Positions 10,190 through 21,250 of a stretch of DNA of 64,000 nt are shown in pieces. The position numbers and the translations under genes were made by a program. A model generated the notes under the pieces. That model was not told the DNA's origin and did not search any database. It was given only the letters and a program-made list of their open reading frames with translations. Source of the DNA: Sipunculus nudus (Eukaryota > Annelida > Sipuncula > Golfingiida > Sipunculidae); assembly GCA_026874595.1 (NCBI GenBank), contig CM049308.1, positions 22,731,867 to 22,795,866 of the forward strand. The letters are read 5' to 3'. Every line of letters begins with the position of its first letter. The first letter of the stretch is position 1.

Positions 10190-10510
10190 TTGTGTATAGC
10201 TTGGACCAAGTACAGATGGCTAAATCCCTTCAGGCAAGTTCCACCTTTCCTCTCCTGAAGGGTAGCTTTTGTCGTATGAGCTCTGTGTGTGGGGTTTGAT
10301 TCCTGACCTGGGCGGTACCATGTCCTAAGGACCCTTTGGCAAGGTCTATCCCACAAAGGTGCATCCGTCAATGGAGTAACATTGCTGGCCAATAGAAGAG
10401 GCGCCATCTGCATGCGAGGAGACCTCGGGACTCGGACCCAGCAGGAGGCTTGGTCTGCACTGATTTCTGTAGGAGTGACTATGCGCTGGCACGAGCTTGT
10501 TTTAGGATTG
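10190..10510 (+). mobile_element. Candidate tRNA-derived SINE
   Basis: A polymerase III B-box-like GGTTTGATTCC at about 10286-10296 lies roughly 25-30 bases downstream of an A-box-like TAGCTTTTGTCGTATGAGC (10263-10281), the spacing of a tRNA promoter. It is followed by TGTCCTAAGGACC...TTTGGCAAGGTCTATC (about 10320-10350), which resembles the conserved central part of several animal SINE superfamilies (TGTCCTTGGGCAAGGC type). The tRNA-like head is too degenerate to name a parent tRNA, and I did not find target-site duplications. A minus-strand open frame (10174-10413) across it is a by-product. Confidence 0.5.
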
Positions 10511-10611
10511 TATGGGTGCCTTTAACTTAGAAACAGAAATTAATATTTATGGATCTTTGGGAAGTATCAGGGTTTCAAGCTTAGCTGACTACAAGTCAGT
10601 TTAGCTATGGC

Positions 10612-10800
10612 AATGGTCCTTTGTCCGTTGGTTGTCTGTCAGTCTGTCTGTGTGTTACACTGGTACATTTTGAAACCATTGGAGCAAAAAGCCAAAACAC
10701 GGCATACTGTTAGATGTCCCCAATATCTCCTACCAAACCAAAAAACTGGGTTACTGTGACTTTGTTCCTTCGAGATATTAAGGTAAAAACCTCCACCACT
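10612..10800. repeat. Dispersed-repeat-like segment with GTCTGTCAGTCTGTCTG block
   Basis: GTCCGTTGGTTGTCTGTCAG and following text, then ACATTTTGAAACCATTGGAG and TTCGAGATATTAAGGT. Same style as the repeats at 2408 and 57005 (a GTC-rich block followed by 'AAACC-TTGGA'). Class unknown. Confidence 0.4.
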
Positions 10801-11990
10801 AAAACCCTATTGTTAGACTTCAAGACTGCCCACTATGAAAACCAAGTGCTGTTTTGATCAAACTTGGTATAACCATTCCTCCATTCATTTTGTATATGCA
10901 TGCCTGAAATTAGGTCAATATTGCGTTATTTGCAGTAGTTAAGGCCCAAACAAAATGAACTTTATAAAAAATCAGGAAAGATATTTACTCACTTAACATG
11001 ATAATTATTCAAGCTACAGAGTCCATTTCAAGCATATAACTGTATTTCATTTAGTTTTAATTGTATACCACAAAACATTTTATGAATATTATAAGTTGTT
11101 AGCAAAAATGTAAATTAAATCAATACTTTTACTTTTACCCAACTTTGACAAGGCAAATTTTTTTTCCTGTAAGTACATTTGATTTATTTTAACATGATGC
11201 ACAGATAGGGGTTAAGCTTATATAATCTGAAATTTGAAAGCAGTTGTTAAAAAATGGTAACTTTATTCACGTTTTGGTGGACAGGGCTCAACATTAACTT
11301 TTGGAAGTACTTTCCTTTCATGAATTTTACTTTACTAAAAATATTATTGACTGTATTCAAGAACACAAAGTTCTTTTTTCAAGCCTTTTTTTGGTAAAGG
11401 TTTATGTTGGACACACTTGCCAAGTTGGGCAAGTAGGAGGCGACTTCTTGTTATCATTCCACCATTCTCTGGAACTTTCACTTGCCCTAGGCAAACAGTT
11501 AACAGTTAATGTGGAGCCCTGGTAGACCACATCTCAAGCATTGTTTTCACAAAAGCCTTTTTACACTTCCAAACTGCCCACATTGAAATCCACTAATGTT
11601 GTTTTGTTTATATTTTGCATAACTATTTTTCCATACATTTCCCATGTAAATGCCAGAAATTAGGTCAGTATGGACTAATTTGTAGAAGTTATATGGGCAT
11701 CAACATAATGTGCCTCGTCAAAAATCAGGAGAGATATCACTTATTTAACATGGTAACTGTTGAAGCTGGAGAACCTTTTTCAAGTAGAGAACTGTATTTA
11801 ATTAAGATTTGATTTTATGCCAGAAATAAGATCAGTATTTTGCAATTTTATTAATTTATTAGCATATAAATCTAAAATCATTGCCCAACATTAGCCGGGC
11901 ACTTTTCTCATGTAAGCACTGTTGATTTAATTTTCAGGAGATGGACATAAAAGCTTTTGTTATCTGTAATTGGAGAACTGCAGATCCAAG
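10800..11990. repeat. Old, diverged tandem duplication (~750-bp offset)
   Basis: The segment about 10805-11250 aligns with about 11560-11990 in the same orientation. Shared landmarks in order are AAACTGCCCAC / AGACTGCCCAC, GAAATTAGGTCA, AAAAATCAGGA-AGATAT, TTAACATG-TAA-T-TT, AACTGTATTT and, further on, CATGTAAG/CTGTAAG-AC-TTGATTTA. The copies differ heavily by substitutions and small indels. The MITE-like element at 11282-11521 lies between them. Confidence 0.7.
11282..11521. mobile_element. 240-bp MITE-like element with 17-bp terminal inverted repeats
   Basis: The left end CAGGGCTCAACATTAAC (11282-11298) and the reverse complement of the right end (11505-11521) agree at 16 of 17 positions. 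Inside is an ACTTGCC...TTGGGCAAGT inverted core near 11414-11434 and another CACTTGCCCTAGGCAA near 11479. Flanks GTGGA (left) and GTAGA (right) could be a decayed 5-bp target duplication, but an 8-bp duplication typical of hAT elements is not evident. It has no transposase, so it would depend on an autonomous relative. A 74-codon open frame across it has no recognisable protein. Confidence 0.65.
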
Positions 11991-11999
11991 CTTAAGAAG

Positions 12000-12750
12000 A
12001 CCATTGTTACATCAGGCGATTATGTGTCAGTTGGATTGGCACCAGTTGGATGGGTCTCAGTTAGACAGTCCCATCTGGACAGGTTCCAGTTGAACGGCTC
12101 CCAGTTAGATGCTATGCTATAGTTATGTGACAGGATCTTACAATTAAGTAGCCGGGGAATTGTAGCTTTATGTAAAAGCAAAAAATAAAACCAATAAAAC
12201 TGGATATCTGTTTATCTAACATGGTATAAGTATCAAATTTAATGCTGTCCGTGATACCCATGTACATGAAATACTGATTAAGGCGCTTCCAACTTTATTG
12301 CACCATCTTGTTACTTCCCTGACATATTTTTTGTGAAAACTGAATTAATTTATACCCAATGTTATCCATATCATTAATCAACAGAGTTACTATAAGGAAT
12401 CATCAATCATTCAAATGTCAAATAAACAACCAGAGTCTAATTTAACAAATGATGTGCTGTCGACATGTTGGGCCAACTTATATACATATGCAGTGTATAT
12501 AAGCTGGGTTTTTGGTGAATTTGTGTTTTTTTATGTGTGTCCGATATATCTCATTAGTCCATGTACTGTCATACTGTCAGTTACAAATCATGCACATTTT
12601 CAATAAAAGGAGTAGAAAGACCGTTTGGAAACCCTGTACTATAGCAGGGATATAGGATAGAGAAATCTGCACCTCTGACACGGTCACTGCACTTTAAAGG
12701 GAAGCTTTCCATGTAAGTGGGGTCACTTAATAATTAACTAATTGTTTGAA
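12000..12750. other. Non-coding DNA, nothing recognised
   Basis: The start (about 12020-12110) has short imperfect repeats of the form CAGTTGGAT / CAGTTAGA / CAGTTGAAC. Otherwise AT-rich sequence with no open frame of protein character. Confidence 0.4.
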
Positions 12751-13035
12751 CCGGCTTCTGAGGATCTGGGGTAGAGCCCGGGACTCAAAGCCGGGAGATC
12801 GTGGGTTCTAATCTCAGCCGAGGCTAGGAGGTTTTTCATTGTAGGCCCCCACCCAGAGTGAGCGCTCTGCAGGCTTACTGAGAAGGCTGTGCCCCAGAAC
12901 CGTGTTTCATTCACATACGAGTGCATCTTTGAGGGGTTCCTCAGTGTTATGACCCAGCAATGGGGATGATTACACACCATGGACCTGCAGGTGTGGTAGA
13001 CACCGGGCCTGGGTGACAGAAGGATAGAAAATAAA
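12751..13035 (+). mobile_element. tRNA-derived SINE with A-rich tail
   Basis: The head (12752-12825) is tRNA-like: CGGCT at 12752-12756 can pair with AGCCG at 12816-12820. An A-box-like GATCTGGGGTAGAGC is followed by an anticodon-arm-like CCCGG...CCGGG hairpin, then the B-box-like GTGGGTTCTAATCTC. The body continues through GGCCCCCACCCAGAGTGAGC and ends near GGATAGAAAATAAAAAAATA (13021-13040), an A-rich tail. The A- and B-box order puts it on the + strand. The T-arm is mispaired and the anticodon loop is oversized, so it is a SINE head, not a working tRNA. A target-site duplication was not found. Confidence 0.7.
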
Positions 13036-13039
13036 AAAA

Positions 13040-14430
13040 TAAAAATGATAGGAAGCTAGTGCTACAGCCCTGTCAAGTAGCCCAAAACTGAAATAGAAAC
13101 TCTGTAGATGTACATACTTAGATAAGTCAGCATTAAAAAATGGAGGTGGTAACCTCCACCAAAAAAACTCCTAAAAAAAATTAATTGTTGGAATAATGGA
13201 ACTAATTAAGTTGTGTTTTATAATGATTGTTACAGCAAGTCATTTCAAAAGTGCAGTAAAAACAACAGATTACCTTTTGATAAGTGTTTGAATAAGCAGT
13301 TCATCCTTCAGGCATTTCAAACTTTTTCATAATTTCATAAGCATACATTCAAAATACTATATATACATGTATGTTTAAAATATAATAAGACAAACAGACA
13401 AAAAAACACCAATAATATTGCAAGGTAAATGATATTTAAATGATTCATCGTAATGCTTGCACATGATGTTGGCATAGCCAATCAGCTGGGTGGTCCATGC
13501 AAAGAAGCCATTCATCCTTCATGCATCATGCATTCCCCATTCCATAAATATGGAATCTTAGCTTTTTAATTCCATCATGTTGATCATGAGAGGCTCCTGC
13601 ATCTTTGATTTTGTCTGTAAGAGTGCACAGTATTAGTTTGGCAAACATATTTTAAGTATTTGATTATCACCAGATAGAAGGGCCCTTTCCTCTTACCTTT
13701 TCAAATGCTTATATATACCAAATATCAAACAATTGAAAAAAGTATATTTTGCATTTGCTCAAATTAAAAAAAAATTAAAATCAGCTGGCCCTTGGGTCCC
13801 TGGTCCATGTTGAAGTGCAAATATAAGGCAGGCTTCAATATACAAGATGGATAACTGTGGTTTTTAATGACATAGAGGTCAATTAACACTCTTGTTGTGA
13901 AAAAAATATATGGGATTACTTATCAAGGACATATCAAGGAGAATGCACTCTATATATAGGGGGTAGCTTGCTGTACAATAAATAAAAGTTTAAATGAATT
14001 ATGTATTAATTTCCTTCACTAACAGTCACTTCTGTTTTGCTTTAGAAATCAGTTATAATAGTTGTAATAGTTTGGATTTGTTCATGTTTCATTTATGTTG
14101 AGCATTGATCAGTTCACTGTTTTGGGAATGACACACTTTGGAATTACATATATGTCTTTAGAATTTTATCTCAGTGTACAATTCTTATCAGAAGGGCATT
14201 TTACAAATCATACTTCCTATTGCTTCTTTCAAAATGCAGTAATAAAGTCAGTGTCCCCACAACTTAAAAAATATTGGAAAATACTTCATGGAATAAATGC
14301 CCTGAAGGTGCTTGAATACCTTATTTTGAAAATTTCCTTAAAAGACAGATTCTCTCTTATGGCATGATAAGGCAAACTAATAAGAGCAAAGCGTGATTTA
14401 ATCTATTAACAGACATCTGATTATCTTTAA
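13040..14430. other. AT-rich DNA, nothing recognised
   Basis: No plausible exon or element terminus. The open frame at 14095-14367 lacks domain features and lies in AT-rich sequence. Confidence 0.4.
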
Positions 14431-14439
14431 ATTTAACTT

Positions 14440-14770
14440 GCAAGTGAAAATGGTGAAAAAAATTCAAATGAAAAATAAATAATCAAAATAAATCTTCCCT
14501 GGAAAAAAAAAACAGAATCCCCAATTGTCCCAGGCCAAATGAGAATCAAGAATAGCATGATATGATTCCTGTTCTGCCCCAGAAAAATTAGAATTCTCAT
14601 TTTTTTCCCAGACGAAAGAGAATTCCCATTTTCCTGGGAAGATTCTGGATCTTCCAAGAATCTCATTCTCCCCTGTATTGGCGGATCAGACAATTTAAGG
14701 AGTACAAAAAGGAGGCAAAAAAATTTGAAGAAAAAAAAATTTGCACTTGAATAAAACCCAAATTTTCTTG
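14440..14770. other. Purine-rich low-complexity segment
   Basis: Alternating A-rich and G-rich blocks (AAAATAAATAATCAAAATAA, GAGAATTCCCATTTTCC and similar). GAATTCTCATTTTTTTCCC and GAGAATTCCCATTTTCC look like internal imperfect copies at about 14590 and 14629. No coding evidence; the minus-strand frame at 14433-14693 is rich in Phe and Ile and reflects composition. Confidence 0.4.
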
Positions 14771-17035
14771 GGGGGAAAAAAAAACTTGGGATATTTTAAT
14801 CCTGGAAGTGGTCTATCCCCAAAGTATTCGCAACTTGTATGGCCTCTGTCATTGTACAACAGATGCTCTATGTATTATTTACTCCTTCATGTGACAGTTT
14901 GCATCAATATATCATTTCAAATTCTCTGTTGAAAAGTCCAGGAATTGATCAGATGATGCTGCAGCGTTGATGCTTGGTTACACCTACAGGGTAAAACCTG
15001 TCATGTCAGTAGATAGCGCCACCTGGCTTCACTGGAAAACACTATCTCACAATAAAGTTTCCAAGCAGGGCTCCAGACAAAAAAAATAATATTAGTAAAT
15101 GAAATAATATTTTACTCCCATCCTTGTAGTGGTTTGTTAATGATTTGATTGGATATGACTGATATGCAGTATTTATTGTCAGCAGATTAAACACATGCAC
15201 ATGTTAAATACAGAATAATTGTCATAAAATACATTCTAGGACCATGATATCATTAAGTCTTCTTAAATTTTATATGGCTATATGGCCAGGTATTTTTTTT
15301 GTGAATCATGGTTCTTCAAATGGCTCTTCAGATTTTTCTTGGACTTTCGGAAAGTCCTGGTTTGAAGTTTGCAAGTCTTGTATGACGTGGAAGTTCAGTG
15401 AGAAAGTTAATGCATCAAAACTGAAACCTTTGCAGTATCAAGAGCCAAACTCTAGCACAAACTCCTGGGTATGACCATAGGTTCTTAGACAGGTATACAA
15501 GATACCCAGTTTTCAGGCATCATGGAAGAGTAAATCACATTCGCCTTTTGCACGTATTGCCTTTTGGGCATGTTGCCTTCAATATCACTCATTCAGGAAA
15601 ATTTGACATCTGTCTCCTATGACCATTGCAAAAAGAAAGCTCAAGAAGACTTTGAAAAGTTCACTTTATATAGGATTACTACAATCAATACTTAAACCTG
15701 ACAGTGTTTTTCAGTTGTCTTTTTCAAAAAGAGAATACTCAAGAAATAAAAAAATAAACAAATATTATGAGTCATTGAAGATATAATTGTTTGAATATAA
15801 AGATTCTGTGAAGGTTTAATGTTTTTCTTTCTAGTTTCTAAGGTGAGTAGTTTCATTTTGGCTTGAAATATCTTACACAGCAATGTGCTAATCTTACAAG
15901 AAATAAAAAAAATCGGTTACCTCAACATATGTCAATATTATCATTAATTACTGTAACAACGCTGATGCCTCTCAGTGCCATCTTGTGTTCATTTAATGAA
16001 ACATTACATTTGAGTAAGACACTAAAATTCAATAATGCCTTTGTATATTCTTGTACATTTGAGCGGATTGCCAATACAAAATAAATAACGGTTCACTGTG
16101 TTCAGCTGAAATATGATTAAAGCTAATGTTTAATCAAAAAGATAGATATCTTAACCATTTAACTCTATATATTTGAATACTAGAAGGCACTGAAAAGCAA
16201 AATTGGTAGTTACTGTAAGTAACAAAATTCTTGTTTAAAGGAACCCCATTTTTACACAATATCTGAATTGAGGGTAAGGCAGTGATGGTAAAGTCAATGT
16301 CTGTATATTGGCAGAACTGGAGCTGCCAGCCTTAGTAGACCTACCACAGGAAAACATTACACTGACACCATATGTAAGCTAGGGACTTTCATTATGCATT
16401 GACACTGTAATAAAAATACTCTTTAACATACATCAAGATATTTTCACATACGCAGATATTCTGTGGGGATTGACCAGGATTCCCACAGAAGGTATTTTCT
16501 TTACTGATATTCCTTCTATAGAAAGTACTACAAAGTATCATTTTAGCAGAAGAATGTAATCTAGATCTATTTTTTAAATGACCTATTATTTTTATTTTGC
16601 ACATATTTAACCATATGTCTGACAAATAACGGAGGGGACAAAACAATATCATTGCTCCCCTCCTCCCCCCCCCCCCCCCCCCGACATAATCTTTAGGTTA
16701 AAATCTTCCCCTATGCCACTTGATTGCAAGCCTATGAGACTTCTTGGAGAGCTAGCACAAACTGGGACAGAAACAAGCAAAAAAAGGGTATTTACTATGG
16801 AGTGTTAGACCTTTGAAATAAGGTTAAGTTTAAAAATGAATTTCAGGTGCAAATGTCACTTATGCTTAATATTGTGCCCAAAGGTTAATTTTTTAATATC
16901 AGACCTATATGAGATCCAGTGCAAACATTGGCAGAAGTGGACAATTATGGAGAATCTGCTATGGAGTGTACAACCTTGGAAATTAGGTCAATGTGAAAAC
17001 TGAATACCAGGTGCAAATCTACCACCTAAAACTAT
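14770..17035. other. AT-rich DNA, nothing recognised
   Basis: A more complex patch at about 14935-15060 includes AGCGCCACCTGGC at 15015-15027 (GGTGGCGCT on the minus strand, as in the 3' half of CTCF sites, but the other half does not fit). Open frames at 15244-15474, 15863-16084 and 16392-16652 show no domain or splice context. A run of 18 C occupies 16665-16682. Confidence 0.4.
16665..16682. repeat. Poly-C tract (18 C)
   Basis: Eighteen uninterrupted C, preceded by CTCCCCTCCT. Could form an i-motif or, on the other strand, a G-quadruplex. Confidence 0.9.
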
Positions 17036-17039
17036 CACT

Positions 17040-17860
17040 GAGCCCAGATATCCTGCTGACCATTATTTCCTAGAAGACATTTTCTATACTGGTATTCCCA
17101 AGAAATTACATTAATTTTTATTTCCCAGAAGACATTTTCCATACCAGTACCTCAAAGAAGTCCCATGGACCATTATTTCCTTCTTAGCCCATTATTCCCA
17201 AGAGGTCCTTTTGACCAATATTTCCTAAAAGACAGTTCCAAGACCATTATTTCCAAGAATTCCAATTATTTTCTAGAAGAAAGTTCCTCGACCAGTTTCT
17301 AAAGAAGTCCTATAGACCATTATTTCCTCTAAGACAATTGTTGTATCAGTATTCCAAAGACAGTTCCCTGACCATTATTCCCTAGAATTACCAAAGGCTA
17401 ATATTTCCTAGAATACAGTTCCAGGACCAGTATTCCCAAGAACTCCAAGAGACCATAACCTCTTTGAAGACAGTTGTCAAGACCAGTATTCTCAAGAAGT
17501 TCCATAGATAATTATTTCCCTAAAGACAATTCCTAGACCAGTATGCCCAAGAAGTTCTATTGACCATTATTTCCCAGAAGACTGTTCTTGGACCAGTTTC
17601 CAAAGAGTCCTATAAAGCATTATTTCCTAGAAGACAATTCTTGGACCAGTATTCCCAAGATTTTCCATAGACCATTACTTCTTGGGAGACAGTTTCAAGA
17701 CCAATAATCCCAAGAATTCCCATAGGCAAATATTTCCTATAAGACATTTTCTGGACCAATATTCCCAAGAAATCCTGTAGACCATTATTTCCAAGAAGAT
17801 GGTTCCTGGACCAGTTTCCAAGAACTTAATTTCCTTGAGAGACATATTCTAGAATATTTG
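17040..17860. repeat. Diverged ~55-bp minisatellite
   Basis: About 14 imperfect copies of a unit built from GACCATTATTTCCTAGAAGA followed by CAGTTCCTGGACCAGTATTC and CCAAGAA. Spacing between successive ATTATTTCC blocks is about 53-56 bases, for example 17511, 17566 and 17619. Copies differ greatly, so the array is old and not being homogenised. Confidence 0.85.
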
Positions 17861-17864
17861 TCGC

Positions 17865-18480
17865 AGAGGAATGTTAATTAGATCTTATTTCTTGGAAATA
17901 TTTCCACATTGGTAAAGTGGTGCCATATTCAGCTCATGGTCCAAACCTTTAAAAAAACCTTTGAGTCATGATGTTATTGGCAAGTATACCTGAATTTTGT
18001 ATTTTTGTATAACGTTTCTCAGTGCACATGCACTCATTAATTGTTTTATCATCAGTGGAGGTAGCATTGGTTATTTCATTATTATATGAAGGTTTCTTGA
18101 ACATGGGGGGGAAAGGGGTGGGTGGTTCAGATATTATGGGGTTGACCAGGAGAGATTTTAAGCTTGTAAACCCTGAAAAAAAACACAGCACCAGTGTTAG
18201 AGTACACATATCTTAGCAAACTGGTGAGGAATATAGGGTGTGGCTAGTCTAATAATGACAAACTACATATTGACAGTCTCTGATTGTCCATGAATACAGC
18301 CCGTCCAGCACAACGGCAGCATCTAGCAGAGCTAATAAAGTTCATTTCCTTTGCTATTGATTGGTTGATCACCGGGGCAGGCCAGAAAAAATGAGGGCGA
18401 GTTCACAAGGAATTGCTGACTGTGTGTTAGCAGACAAAATCAATGATTATATAGATCTTTATATTGATGTTCTCTTTTTG
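17865..18480. other. Non-coding DNA, possible intron before a candidate exon
   Basis: No recognised element. Frames at 17949-18209 (minus) and 18022-18216 (plus) overlap on opposite strands and neither has protein character. The right end, TGATGTTCTCTTTTTGCAG, is a good 3' splice site. Confidence 0.3.
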
Positions 18481-18483
18481 CAG

Positions 18484-18527
18484 CTGCTGAAACTGCAAAT
18501 GAAAAAAAGTCCCCAGATGAACTGTGA
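18484..18527 (+). CDS. Weak candidate terminal coding exon
   Basis: The acceptor TTCTCTTTTTGCAG ends at 18483. In the frame with two leading bases belonging to a split codon, the exon reads AETANEKKSPDEL and then TGA at 18525-18527. The charged, Ser/Pro-containing tail looks like an ordinary protein C-terminus. A second frame from the same acceptor runs longer (LLKLQMKKSPQ... to a stop at about 18580), so the reading frame is uncertain. No upstream exon was recognised. It could be chance. Confidence 0.2.
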
Positions 18528-18529
18528 CT

Positions 18530-19080
18530 TCAGCTGTCTCCCATCGCTGCCCAGTGTATTCTCACCTGTGTGGGCCAGCTGACACCCTTGTTTGCATGTA
18601 TATTTATATGTGTACAAATGTATGTACTCTATCCCATGATAACAGCTTTCATTGACTTGATACTGGAGATAGCCCGTCTGCCACAGTTGCTGGACCCATT
18701 CATATTTTATAACCCTAGTCTGTAGATCTTGTTTCAGTTTCATTTCTTTTCTTGCACACTTTCCCTTATGTTTGGTCTCACTTTCTTAATAAGGAGCTGA
18801 CCCTTGTGACTTTAGTACTAAGATAGTCCATGCTACAGGATAAACTCTTAGCATGATTATAAATTATGTACGTGTGTAGGTTGTTGCACATTCATATGGG
18901 TCAGAACTTTTGGGCATGTCCATTATGTTTGTCTTCTGTGTATTTGTAGAAATATGTAGATAAATTGGACAAAATGTTTGTAAATATATATATACGTACA
19001 TTTTGTATGTATATATTTTATATATACATTTTTATTATCGTATGTTTGCATTCTTGTATATATGTTTCATGAGTCCTAAG
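18530..19080. other. UTR-like, AT-rich non-coding DNA
   Basis: T-rich with GTATATTTATATGTG-type text and no AATAAA that stands out. If the exon at 18484 is real, this would be its 3' UTR. No other feature. Confidence 0.25.
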
Positions 19081-19087
19081 TATAACT

Positions 19088-19147
19088 TATATATACATAT
19101 ATATATATATTATATATATATATATATATGTATATATATCATATATA
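19088..19147. repeat. AT microsatellite
   Basis: TATATACATATATAT-type run on the left side of the MITE; AT-rich repeat resumes on its right (19324-19332) and is followed by (AG)n. Confidence 0.9.
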
Positions 19148-19323
19148 CAGTGAAATCTCGTCTGACGACCAGCCAGCTATCACGACCACCCCCGCTAAGA
19201 CGACCATATCTCATGGTCCGATTAATGTAAATTATCATATAAACCTCCCGCTAACACGACCACCCCGCTAACGCGACCACCTTGGCCAGTCCTGCAGATG
19301 GTCATGTTAGCGAGATTTCACTG
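19148..19323. mobile_element. 176-bp pogo/Tigger-like MITE inserted at TA
   Basis: Terminal inverted repeats CAGTGAAATCTCG (19148-19160) and its exact complement at 19311-19323, 13 of 13, with weaker similarity continuing inward (GACGACC against ACATGACC). The element is flanked by TA on both sides (19146-19147 and 19324-19325), the target duplication of the Tc1/mariner and pogo superfamily. CAGT...CTCG ends are typical of pogo/Tigger derivatives. Internally it has repeats of the form GCTAACACGACCACC (around 19171, 19249 and 19266). There is no transposase. It landed in an AT microsatellite, a TA-rich target. Confidence 0.85.
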
Positions 19324-19334
19324 TATATATATAG

Positions 19335-20560
19335 AGAGAGAGAGTGACATGTAGGGATATGTGTTAAATAGAGGTCTCAGCTATTGCAGCTGCTGAGCAA
19401 ATATTTACATACATTTAATCGTATACATGAGTACATGAGTATATGGGGTTTAAAGTATCAATACTTAGGAAGATATCATACACTGGGGTTATCTAAACCT
19501 GTCAATGAGTTTGTTTGTAGTAGGGACCAGGGGTGATATAGTAGTTGTTAGTACAGCTTGCCCTTGGCTCTGCGGTTCATCCTGTTCCACTTGATGGCCG
19601 GCTAGTGCCAGCTCAACAAATTTGGTGGCCACTTACGCGGGTGTAGGTATGAATGTTCTGTACATAATATCACAGCCCGGCTTACAAGCTACACATATAA
19701 TGACTTGAATGGACAACAGGTGCAGAGGTTAGGGCCTCAGGAAAGTTGTTTATCATATTCTTTTCTCAGATGCAGACCGGTGCCACATGAGTACGGAAAG
19801 GTCCAGGGGGCAGTGAGGAGATGATACAGCTAGCAGGGTCAAAGGTCAGACTGCCAGTCTCCCTGACCAGGTGTCCACCAACATGTGCAGGGGTCAGAGG
19901 TGCTAAAACTGTCTGCTGTCCACTACATGTGACAGTTATGCACCCCCTATGACAAGCACTTTGTGATCATGATCGTTTTGGGGTTTGTCCTATGTGTCCC
20001 CGTGAGGGTCACCTTGTGAGGGCAAGGGTTGCCGCCATTTGGCCATGTTTAATCGGCTCACCCCACAGTACAGAGAAGACATAACCTTTGCTACGGAGCT
20101 TGCTTGCCTGTCATTCCAAGCCCTCTTCATCTTTGGTTTCATTAAAGGCTGTACCCCTTGATGAATAGTCCAAACATAAAGGGGCACTCTGTGTGTGACC
20201 TTGGGGGGTGATTATATAGCTCAGGTAACCAGCATCCCTCCTCTGGTCTTAAACGGTGGTCACCAAACTTGTAAGTGCCCCACGGTGCTGCAGGTGTCGG
20301 GCTTGTTTAGAGGTGCAGGGCGTCTGGAGATGCCCCCTCCCTACCCACGGCCTCCTACCCTTGTGCACTGGGGTACTTCCCAGTTAAGGGTGACCATGAG
20401 CTGACCCTTCAGTTGAGGCTTACACTGAATACATGCTAAATGTCAGGGGTCACTGCTGTCTTTAGATCATCTCAGGGACATGTTGGGGTTGTATATATAG
20501 TATATGCACTGGTACTACATCAGTCTCCCCAGCTCATTACTGCCAGGCCACAAATGATGA
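19335..20560. promoter_or_regulatory. Long more complex, GC-richer single-copy segment
   Basis: From about 19500 to 20560 the DNA is clearly richer in G and C than its flanks and free of simple repeats. Open frames at 19990-20187 (minus) and 20195-20404 (plus) have no domain, no splice context and Pro/Gly-rich, codon-atypical content, so I do not call genes. The segment could be a conserved non-coding element, a pseudogenised region or an unrecognised repeat. Confidence 0.2.
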
Positions 20561-21160
20561 GGTGTAGCTAACTCCCGATGTATTTCTTCTCCTTGCATCA
20601 TTCGTTATACACCCCTGGGTGTTTACTGTACGCTATAATATATAAGGTCATCTCTGAAAGTTTTCAGTATATTCCTGTTGACCATAAGTGTTAGGCATTT
20701 TACTTATACATTCATCTTCTAATTTATGTTAATATATTATCATTTATGTTAACATAAAATTTTATTTATTTATTTTTCTTTTCAATTCCACTTGACAAAA
20801 TTTTAGTTCTCTTGGAATTGATGAACGATTAAAGGACATTTAAATATAGGTTCAGATGTGGAGAAAGGTTGTTAATATCCAGAATCATAATCTGGGATCT
20901 AATTAGAACCATCTATTTGGCTCATCAGGGTTCTCTATGAGAAAATCTAAATTTCATCAGCTTTTCTGACTGGAATAGTAAGTACTCACAGTTGCACATA
21001 TGAAAAAAATATAAGGAATGTCTTGATTATATGTACTAAGGATGGCCTGTTCATATTTTTAATAGGTATATCTTGATTTCTTCTAATAATTATGTCTTAA
21101 TCATATTAAATAGAATAGGTAGATCCTTATCAAATTTCATTGTATGAAATGTTAGGTCAG
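20560..21160. other. AT-rich DNA, nothing recognised
   Basis: No coding or structural feature. Faint relatives of the adjacent 24-bp repeat occur at about 21050 and 21100. Confidence 0.4.
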
Positions 21161-21161
21161 G

Positions 21162-21250
21162 TCATATTTAATAAGAATGTCCAGATCATGTTTAATAATG
21201 TCCATATCATATTTAATAAGTATGTCAAGATCATATTTAATAGGTGTATG
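21162..21250. repeat. Short ~24-bp tandem repeat, four copies
   Basis: TCATATTTAATAAG-ATGTC-AGA type units start at 21162, 21186, 21207 and 21231 (spacing 24, 21, 24). They are preceded by more decayed copies. Confidence 0.8.

Noticed and set aside
10401-10415. CTCF site in the SINE-like copy at 10190
   Set aside because: 11 of 13 at best and part of a repeat; not distinguishable from chance.
12752-12825. Functional tRNA gene
   Set aside because: Oversized anticodon loop, mispaired T-arm and weak acceptor stem; it is the head of a SINE.
15015-15027. CTCF site
   Set aside because: Only the GGTGGCGCT half fits; the first three core positions do not match.
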